From Streptococcaceae bacterium AF77-01CM03A (lineage in GTDB: Bacteria > Bacillota > Bacilli > Lactobacillales > Streptococcaceae): a stretch of DNA of 64,000 nucleotides. The stretch's first letter is position 1; each line of letters starts with the position of its first letter. This document shows positions 58,482 through 64,000 of the stretch, one piece after another. The stretch is taken from the NCBI GenBank assembly GCA_027665725.1, contig JAQDDS010000001.1:615985-679984 (forward strand), given 5' to 3'. The notes beneath the pieces are model-generated. The model was not told the DNA's origin. It saw only the letters and a list, made by a program, of their open reading frames with translations, and made no database searches. Made by a program: the position numbers and the translations under genes.

Positions 58482-59409
58482 TTCGCACCTCGTTCTTTTC
58501 AATTAATTTCGTCAATCTTTCTTCAAAGAGACGTGTCGCGTCAAAGCCCATTTCCTTAGAACGATAATTCATGGCAGCAGCTTCGATTACGACAGAAATA
58601 TTGCGCCCTGTTTTTACCGGAATCCGAATACGCGGAATAGAAACGCCTGAAATTTCCAATTCTTCAGCATTGTTCCCCAAACGGTCAAAGACCTTATCTG
58701 TATCGTAATTTTCTAGATAGACAGCCAACTGAACCTGTGAAGAATCCTTAACAGCACTAGCTCCATAAAGGCTCATGACGTCAATGATACCTACTCCACG
58801 AATTTCTAACAAATGTTTCAAAATTTCAGCAGGTTCTCCCCAAAGTGTCATTTCATCCTTAGAATAGATATCTACACGGTCATCTGCTACTAGACGATGT
58901 CCACGTTTGACGAGTTCAAGTCCAGTCTCACTTTTACCGATACCACTATCACCTTGAATGAGAACACCCATACCATAGATATCCATCAGTACACCATGCA
59001 CACTGGCACGCTCAGCTAAGCGAGAATCAAGATAACTAGACAGTTCCCCTGAAAGACGACTTGTAGCTGTGCGACTTGTTAAAATTGCAATCTTACATTC
59101 TCTAGCTGCCTTTAACATTTCCTCAGGAACAACTAGACCACGCGCAACAATAACTGCCGGTGTTTCCGGTTGGAACATTTTTTTCAAAACAGTATAACGG
59201 TTGTGAGAAGACATGCTGATCAGATAGGACCATTCCTTCATCCCCAACAATTGAATACGCTCTGGAGTATAGTAATCAAAATAGCCTGTCATTTCGAGAC
59301 CAGGTCGCGTTATATCTGCAGTATTAATTTCCTTTTCAAGTAATTCTGGCTCACCATAGACAATATCTAGTCTGAGCTTATCAATCACTTCTTTGACTAA
59401 AACCGACAT
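58474..59409 (-). CDS. hprK: HPr kinase/phosphorylase
   Basis: A 311-residue bifunctional enzyme that phosphorylates and dephosphorylates Ser46 of HPr, setting catabolite repression. Walker [16 protein letters not shown] is near residue 152, the family signature [16 protein letters not shown] near 205. The start was set at MSVLVKEV with GAAGGAG upstream. It leads the hprK-lgt-DUF948-YtxH unit. Confidence 0.97.
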   Translation of the reverse strand: MSVLVKEVIDKLRLDIVYGEPELLEKEINTADITRPGLEMTGYFDYYTPERIQLLGMKEWSYLISMSSHNRYTVLKKMFQPETPAVIVARGLVVPEEMLKAARECKIAILTSRTATSRLSGELSSYLDSRLAERASVHGVLMDIYGMGVLIQGDSGIGKSETGLELVKRGHRLVADDRVDIYSKDEMTLWGEPAEILKHLLEIRGVGIIDVMSLYGASAVKDSSQVQLAVYLENYDTDKVFDRLGNNAEELEISGVSIPRIRIPVKTGRNISVVIEAAAMNYRSKEMGFDATRLFEERLTKLIEKNEVRND

Positions 59410-59439
59410 ATATTTCTCCTTCAATAGAGTTCTCCTACT

Positions 59440-59448
59440 ATTATATCA
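59440..59448 (-). promoter_or_regulatory. Extended -10 promoter of hprK
   Basis: TGATATAAT on the minus strand, 30 bases before the ATG. Confidence 0.6.
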
Positions 59449-59544
59449 GATTGTCGCTGGAAGTTTCCTTTTTTTGCAAGATTTACAGTATTTATTTAAA
59501 GTTGCCTTAAAAATGATTTAGCATGTGAGTCTTCTCGTGCTTTC

Positions 59545-60507
59545 TCAAATCAGTTGAGACAATTCAACTGCAAATCGTTCAACATCTATTACCAAATCCC
59601 TTCCTGATTTTTCTATGTGAATTCTTGGAAGTTCTTTTGTTAGTATTCTGTTTGCATCAGCCATATCTTGTGGATAGACATAGAACTGTTGTCCTTGTGG
59701 AAACTGATTTTGAACTTGCCATTTTTCAAATTCCTGCAGAAAAGTCTTATGAGACGGCATACGAACCTCTTCAAACATGGAATCATCAAAATATTTCACC
59801 AAGCGATAAAGACCATGAACTTCATCAGCGAAGCATTTATCTATCTTCTCCAAGGGATAACCCCGTCTCTGATAAGCTAGACATAAGTTTTGTAAGTTTT
59901 GGCTTATCCCAGCTACGTCTTTTCTTGCCAAGTTTATAAAGTAACGAACAGAAAATTCTTCCATACCTGTTCGTTTTTTCTTCTCTAGAAACTGTTGTGC
60001 CAATATAAGAGACTCTGATAATCTGTCTTCATCCTGATAATAAAGAGCGTACAAAAGATTGATGACATTTTGTGGATAATAGGTTCCTTTCAGTAAAGGC
60101 AAATCTTTTGGTATATAAGATGAAATGACTGAAAAATCGTTACATGCAAAAGAGGTAAATAAGCCCCTCAAAATACCATCTGTATAGATTGTTCCACTTG
60201 CAAGCAAACCTCCTCTAATCAATTCTTCTCTTCCTGTTTGCCACAGAGCATTATTTAATTGTTTGTAATCTCCGTCTAGAAAAGCTGTATAGTATGCAAA
60301 ATATTTAATATCATCTAGTAATAAACTACTGTACAATTTTGTCCTTAAAACCTTATCTGACGATACTTTTGAATCCTTCAAATACTTCTGAAAAATTCTC
60401 TGATTAGACTCTTCAAATTCCTGCCAGTTTATAGGAGTTGAATAATAACCCCAATCCTTAAAACGTTCTTCGCGCATCTTTTGATATTCTTTTATATACT
60501 CTTTCAT
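59545..60507 (-). CDS. Hypothetical protein, 320 aa
   Basis: No family recognised with confidence. The product is soluble and largely helical, with repeated aromatic-rich helices (KYFAYYTAFLDGDYKQLN, INLLYALYYQDEDRL) reminiscent of immunity-type or TPR-like helical proteins such as the Imm49 group. That comparison is weak. GAGGAAC precedes the ATG. It stands alone between the rpsU terminator and the hprK promoter and is AT-rich, which suggests an accessory gene. Confidence 0.7.
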   Translation of the reverse strand: MKEYIKEYQKMREERFKDWGYYSTPINWQEFEESNQRIFQKYLKDSKVSSDKVLRTKLYSSLLLDDIKYFAYYTAFLDGDYKQLNNALWQTGREELIRGGLLASGTIYTDGILRGLFTSFACNDFSVISSYIPKDLPLLKGTYYPQNVINLLYALYYQDEDRLSESLILAQQFLEKKKRTGMEEFSVRYFINLARKDVAGISQNLQNLCLAYQRRGYPLEKIDKCFADEVHGLYRLVKYFDDSMFEEVRMPSHKTFLQEFEKWQVQNQFPQGQQFYVYPQDMADANRILTKELPRIHIEKSGRDLVIDVERFAVELSQLI

Positions 60508-60533
60508 AAGTTCCTCATATCTCTAAACAGTGT

Positions 60534-60561
60534 GCAAAAAAAGACTAGACAAGTCTAGCCT
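60534..60561 (-). terminator. Terminator after rpsU
   Basis: A stem GGCTAGAC/GTCTAGTC with a TT loop is followed by T7 on the minus strand. Confidence 0.85.
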
Positions 60562-60571
60562 TTCATTTCAA

Positions 60572-60748
60572 TTAGAATTTTTTACGTTTACGAGCTGCTT
60601 CTGATTTACGTTTACGTTTTACAGAAGGTTTTTCATAGAATTCACGTTTGCGTGTTTCTTGAAGAGTACCAGCTTTAGTAACCGCACGTTTGAAACGACG
60701 AAGTGCATCGTCAAGAGATTCATTCTTACGTACTACTGTTTTAGACAT
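60572..60748 (-). CDS. rpsU: 30S ribosomal protein S21
   Basis: A 58-residue very basic ribosomal protein that helps mRNA binding to the small subunit near the anti-Shine-Dalgarno. The sequence [19 protein letters not shown] and terminal [14 protein letters not shown] are typical. The start was set at the ATG with GAAGGGAG upstream. A consensus promoter and terminator make it a single-gene transcript. Confidence 0.97.
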
Positions 60749-60782
60749 TTTTTTCACTCCCTTCAAGTTCAAGATCTATTCT

Positions 60783-60811
60783 ATTTTACATGGATAAGAG
60801 CTATTTGTCAA
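60783..60811 (-). promoter_or_regulatory. Promoter of rpsU
   Basis: A perfect TTGACA and TAAAAT separated by 17 bases on the minus strand. Confidence 0.85.
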
Positions 60812-60922
60812 GACTAAAATACTTTATTCCATGAATTTTCACTATTAATTTCAAACTTGCTATTATCACTTTTTTATAAAAAATAATTTATTAAGTAGGA
60901 AGATTTATATACACTCATTAAA

Positions 60923-60950
60923 TTGAAAAGAGAGCCTTTCGGCTCTCTTT
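60923..60950 (-). terminator. Terminator after the first LPXTG adhesin gene
   Basis: A perfect 10-bp stem AAAGAGAGCC/GGCTCTCTTT with a four-base loop on the minus strand, followed by T4. Confidence 0.8.
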
Positions 60951-60977
60951 AAGATAGTGTAGATTTTCTAAAAATTA

Positions 60978-63341
60978 TTATTTAGTAAATTTACGTTTCA
61001 TAACAACTGTTCCTGACATGATTACCACACCAGCCAATACAAGTACTAGGCTTGTAGCCTCACCAGTAGATGGAAGACTTGGTCGCTCTTCTGTAGTAGT
61101 TGTTGTATCTGCAGGTTTTGGAGCTTCAGTCGTTGTTGGAGCTTCAGTTGTTGTTGGAGCCTCAGTTGTTGTTGGAGCTTCTGTTGTTGTTGGAGCTTCT
61201 GTTGTTGTTGGAGCTTCTGTTGTTGTTGGAGCTTCTGTTGTTGTTGGAGCTTCTGTTGTTGTTGGAGCTTCTGTTGTTGTTGGAGCTTCTGTTGTTGTTG
61301 GAGCTTCTGTTGTTGTTGGAGCTTCTGTTGTTGTTGGAGCTTCTGTTGTTGTTGGAGCTTCTGTTGTTGTTGGAGCTTCTGTTGTTGTTGGAGCTTCTGT
61401 TGTTGTTGGAGCTTCTGTTGTTGTTGGAGCTTCTGTTGTTGTTGGAGCTTCTGTTGTTGTTGGAGCTTCTGTTGTTGTTGGAGCTTCTGTTGTTGTTGGA
61501 GCTTCTGTTGTTGTTGGAGCTTCTGTTGTTGTTGGAGCTTCTGTTGTTGTTGGAGCTTCTGTTGTTGTTGGAGCTTCTGTTGTTGTTGGAGCTTCTGTTG
61601 TTGTTGGAGCTTCTGTTGTTGTTGGAGCTTCTGTTGTTGTTGGAGCTTCTGTTGTTGTTGGAGCTTCTGTTGTTGTTGGAGCTTCTGTTGTTGTTGGAGC
61701 TTCTGTTGTTGTTGGAGCTTCTGTTGTTGTTGGAGCTTCTGTTGTTGTTGGAGCTTCTGTTGTTGTTGGAGCTTCTGTTGTTGTTGGAGCTTCTGTTGTT
61801 GTTGGAGCTTCTGTTGTTGTTGGAGCTTCTGTTGTTGTTGGAGCTTCTGTTGTTGTTGGAGCTTCTGTTGTTGTTGGAGCTTCTGTTGTTGTTGGAGCTT
61901 CTGTTGTTGTTGGAGCTTCTGTTGTTGTTGGAGCTTCTGTTGTTGTTGGAGCTTCTGTTGTTGTTGGAGCTTCTGTTGTTGTTGGAGCTTCTGTTGTTGG
62001 AACTTCAGTCGTTGTTGGAGCTTCTGTTGTTGAAGCCTCTGTTGTTGTCGTTTGTTCTTTTGAATTCACAATAGTCTTTGTAACTGACTGGTCTTCTCCA
62101 AAGTCCGTAACATCTACTTCTGTATCTTCAGAATCAATAACATAACCTTTTGGTGCTTCTGTTTCCGTCAGGATATATTTGTCTTTTAGAAGACCTTTTA
62201 CAGTGATTATCCCGTCAGCATCAGTTACATATTCACCAATGACTTGATTATTTGCTGGGCGAACTACTTTAAATTTCGCACCTGGTAATGGTTGATTTGC
62301 TTCATCAACTTTTTTAATGTTAATTGTAAAGACATAACCAATACCAGAACCACCTGCTACTTGAACGACAGTGGATTGCTCAACATGTTTAACAGCCTTT
62401 CCTTTGCCTTTTAACACAGCATCATTATTTAATACCTCTCCGTCTGCCGGTGAATAATTTGTTTGAACTTTATATTCAATTCGATATTGATCTGACTCTG
62501 TGATGTCACCAAGTTGTACGACAAATGATTGTCCATCTCCGCTGACGGTAACAGTATGTTGATCAGTTACATCAGTTGTATCTGTAAATTCCCAAAGACC
62601 TTTAACATAGTCAAATTTACCTTTGATAATACGAATACTATCTTTAATATAAGATGCATTCGAAAACTTCAATGTGTCTTCTACTGTAGCATCTTGAAGA
62701 CTTTCTTTAGTACGATTGATTGAAATGGTGTAAGAGAGTGTCTTTTGATCTTCACTACTTACCCATCCTGTTTTAGAAAATAATTCAGGGTTTCCATCTC
62801 CAACACCAGTGAAGTTAACTTTTCCAACTACTTGTGTTTTCCCATTAATAGTTACTTCGACAGGGATTTCTCCTTCTTCAGGGTGTTTTTGGAAATCTAC
62901 TCGAGTATAGACATAGAAAGATCCTTTGGTATCAGAGTGTTTTTCAACATAATCAGTATAGGTTAAGACGATATGTTTTTTTGTTTCATCAATCTGAGCA
63001 TTTGCGATAACTTCATTTGTTTTCTCATCACGAATTTCAAAGTTTTGGGATTCTATATATAGAAAATCTGATAAATCAACTGTAGTTGTATCGCCAGCTT
63101 TAACATTTTTATTTGTTAAATCATAATTTGCATTAAGTCTAAACGTAATCCATTGCTTCAAATCACCATCAAGACTATCTCCTGATTTATTTGTAATACT
63201 TAGTGAGGTAATAGTATCAACAGTCTTACTATTAGACGTAGTAGCTGATGTTTCAGCAGCAGCATTTGTTAAGCTTAGTGAAACAAATACAGTTAATATA
63301 CAAATAATGAAAGAGATAAACGATAGTTTTTTCTTATTCAT
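60978..63341 (-). CDS. LPXTG-anchored adhesin with collagen-binding-like and Cna-B domains and a TTTEAP repeat stalk
   Basis: A 787-residue cell-wall protein. A signal peptide covers about residues 1-30. Next is an A region of about 300 residues resembling collagen/fibrinogen-binding adhesin folds, then a Cna-B domain (about 336-426) whose INIKKVDE Lys, LTETEAPKGY Glu and IVNS Asn fit an intramolecular isopeptide bond. A stalk of roughly 50 TTTEAP hexapeptides follows, then LPSTGE, a membrane segment and KRKFTK for sortase A. The start was set at MNKKKLSF, where GGAG spacing is right. A paralogue follows upstream on the same strand. Ligand unknown. Confidence 0.9.
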   Translation of the reverse strand: MNKKKLSFISFIICILTVFVSLSLTNAAAETSATTSNSKTVDTITSLSITNKSGDSLDGDLKQWITFRLNANYDLTNKNVKAGDTTTVDLSDFLYIESQNFEIRDEKTNEVIANAQIDETKKHIVLTYTDYVEKHSDTKGSFYVYTRVDFQKHPEEGEIPVEVTINGKTQVVGKVNFTGVGDGNPELFSKTGWVSSEDQKTLSYTISINRTKESLQDATVEDTLKFSNASYIKDSIRIIKGKFDYVKGLWEFTDTTDVTDQHTVTVSGDGQSFVVQLGDITESDQYRIEYKVQTNYSPADGEVLNNDAVLKGKGKAVKHVEQSTVVQVAGGSGIGYVFTINIKKVDEANQPLPGAKFKVVRPANNQVIGEYVTDADGIITVKGLLKDKYILTETEAPKGYVIDSEDTEVDVTDFGEDQSVTKTIVNSKEQTTTTEASTTEAPTTTEVPTTEAPTTTEAPTTTEAPTTTEAPTTTEAPTTTEAPTTTEAPTTTEAPTTTEAPTTTEAPTTTEAPTTTEAPTTTEAPTTTEAPTTTEAPTTTEAPTTTEAPTTTEAPTTTEAPTTTEAPTTTEAPTTTEAPTTTEAPTTTEAPTTTEAPTTTEAPTTTEAPTTTEAPTTTEAPTTTEAPTTTEAPTTTEAPTTTEAPTTTEAPTTTEAPTTTEAPTTTEAPTTTEAPTTTEAPTTTEAPTTTEAPTTTEAPTTTEAPTTTEAPTTTEAPTTTEAPTTTEAPTTTEAPTTTEAPKPADTTTTTEERPSLPSTGEATSLVLVLAGVVIMSGTVVMKRKFTK
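61120..61983 (-). repeat. Array of 48 in-register 18-bp units encoding TTTEAP
   Basis: Units start every 18 bases from 61120. The first three differ by one or two bases, and the 45 from 61174 to 61983 are identical (GGAGCTTCTGTTGTTGTT on the plus strand). At the other end shortened 15-bp and variant units occur to about 62031. Threonine/proline-rich and expected to be rigid and possibly glycosylated. Confidence 0.95.
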
Positions 63342-63383
63342 TTTCATTTCTCCTTTAATTTATTAGTTTATTAAAACTAGTAC

Positions 63384-63392
63384 AGTATACCA
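63384..63392 (-). promoter_or_regulatory. Extended -10 promoter of the first adhesin gene
   Basis: TGGTATACT on the minus strand, about 40 bases before the start codon; AAAGGAG lies in the leader. The rest of 63342-63576 is AT-rich and shows no gene I would support. Confidence 0.5.
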
Positions 63393-63570
63393 ATATTTAC
63401 ATCCTATGTCTACTTTTATAACTCAAATAAACAAAAAAAATTTATCAAGATTACTTTTAGATATTAAATATGTTTTTTATGTCATATAATCGTATAAATT
63501 TATTTTTAAGAATAGATTTTTTTAATATCGATATCGAAAATATATATGCAATATTAGTATATAAAAAGTA

Positions 63571-63595
63571 TAAAAAGAGAGAGCAATGCTCTCTC
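63571..63595 (-). terminator. Terminator after the second LPXTG adhesin gene
   Basis: A stem GAGAGAGC/GCTCTCTC with a three-base loop is followed by T5 on the minus strand. Confidence 0.85.
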
Positions 63596-63619
63596 CTCTC
63601 TAAAGAAACTTATCTAATA

Positions 63620-64000
63620 TTATTTAGTAAATTTACGTTTCATAACAACTGTTCCTGACATGATTACCACACCAGCCAATACAAGTACTAGGCTTGTAGC
63701 CTCACCAGTATTTGGAAGTCCTGGTTTGTTTTCAGTTGTTGTTGGAGTCTCAGTCGTTTTTGGAGCCTCAGTTGTTTTTGGAGCTTCAGTCGTTGGGGCT
63801 TCAGTTGTTGTTGGAGCCTCTGTTGTTGTTGGAGCTTCAGTCGTTGTTGGAGCTTCAGTTGTTGTTGGAGCCTCTGTTGTTGTTGGAGCTTCAGTTGTTG
63901 TTGGAGCCTCTGTTGTTGTTGGAGCCTCAGTTGTTGTTGGAGCCTCTGTTGTTGTTGGAGCCTCTGTTGTTGTTGGAGCTTCAGTTGTTGTTGGAGCCTC
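63620..64000 (-). CDS. Second LPXTG-anchored adhesin, C-terminal part only (gene runs off the window)
   Basis: The frame is open from the window edge to the stop at 63620. It encodes TTTEAP-type repeats with variants (KTTEAP, TTTETP), then ENKPGLPNTGE, a membrane segment and KRKFTK. The anchor is the same as in the first adhesin: the final 91 bases of both genes are identical (60978-61068 and 63620-63710). Repeat units here are more varied than in the first gene. The N-terminal domains lie outside the window, so its binding function cannot be judged. Confidence 0.9.
   Translation of the reverse strand, partial: EAPTTTEAPTTTEAPTTTEAPTTTEAPTTTEAPTTTEAPTTTEAPTTTEAPTTTEAPTTTEAPTTTEAPTTEAPKTTEAPKTTETPTTTENKPGLPNTGEATSLVLVLAGVVIMSGTVVMKRKFTK

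Noticed and set aside
61120..61983. A CRISPR array
   Set aside because: Units are directly adjacent without spacers and encode a hexapeptide in frame.
61018..62145. Long open frames on the plus strand through the adhesin repeat (VVVGAS and LLLEL polypeptides)
   Set aside because: The 18-bp unit has no stop in any frame, so long frames appear automatically. There is no promoter or ribosome-binding site, and the minus-strand frame has the signal peptide, domains and LPXTG anchor.
63470..63658. A 62-residue plus-strand frame
   Set aside because: It crosses the terminator and end of the second adhesin, is AT-driven in composition and lacks a ribosome-binding site.

Overview
This window reads as a chromosomal segment of a low-GC Streptococcus of the Mitis group, a close relative of S. 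pneumoniae, S. mitis, S. oralis or S. infantis. The support is a BOX repeat containing the sequence family used for BOX-PCR, many proteins that match pneumococcal housekeeping proteins as I remember them (MutX, NiaX/NiaR, MurB, PotABCD, GdhA, YlxM/Ffh), and a pneumococcus-like local gene order. No rRNA, tRNA, insertion sequence, prophage or CRISPR array was recognised. Most genes lie on the minus strand.

Layout by position. 0-1.4 kb: two AT-rich accessory genes, one an Imm33/DUF2185 immunity-type protein. 1.5-2.7 kb: rplJ-rplL behind an L10 autoregulatory leader. 2.8-3.9 kb: niacin transporter niaX and its regulator niaR. 3.9-8.6 kb: a minus-strand run of a PH-like membrane protein, uvrB, a flavodoxin-fold oxidoreductase, two membrane proteins and mutX. 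8.8-12.6 kb: a fused glutamine/amino acid transporter gene, glnQ, then zwf. 12.6-20.7 kb: rnc-smc-TRIC channel-two HAD phosphatases-ftsY. 20.9-23.0 kb: ylxM, a small gene and ffh, so both SRP GTPases (Ffh and FtsY) are in the window. 23.0-28.1 kb: pyrD-holA-sodA, then a LysR regulator, lspA and a pseudouridine synthase. 28.3-29.7 kb: gdhA. 29.8-32.5 kb: an AT-rich accessory cluster of zinc-ribbon membrane proteins and an SPFH protein. 32.7-36.0 kb: alaS and a LURP-one-type gene under an alanine T-box. 36.1-40.9 kb: murB-potABCD. 41.0-45.5 kb: a YhfC-type membrane protease, acetolactate decarboxylase, a MocR-type regulator, an amino acid binding lipoprotein and a Nudix protein. 45.6-50.5 kb: pstSCAB-B-phoU. 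50.6-56.8 kb: an rRNA methyltransferase, IMPase-like protein, UPF0223, spx, a TIGR01906 membrane protein, a NagD-type HAD, acyl-ACP thioesterase and hemW. 56.9-59.4 kb: hprK-lgt-DUF948-YtxH. 59.5-60.8 kb: an unknown 320-residue gene and rpsU. 61-64 kb: two tandem LPXTG adhesins with long TTTEAP arrays; the second runs off the window.

The points I would look at first are these. The GlnP-type transporter has one substrate-binding domain where I remember two in its pneumococcal counterpart. The MocR-family regulator has threonine where the PLP-binding lysine is expected. The adhesin array contains 45 consecutive identical 18-bp units. The SPFH/zinc-ribbon cluster looks like a membrane-stress or defence-type island. 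ylxM and hemW appear to be transcribed without a leader. An 82-bp hairpin sits between murB and potA, and an alanine T-box drives a LURP-one gene ahead of alaS.
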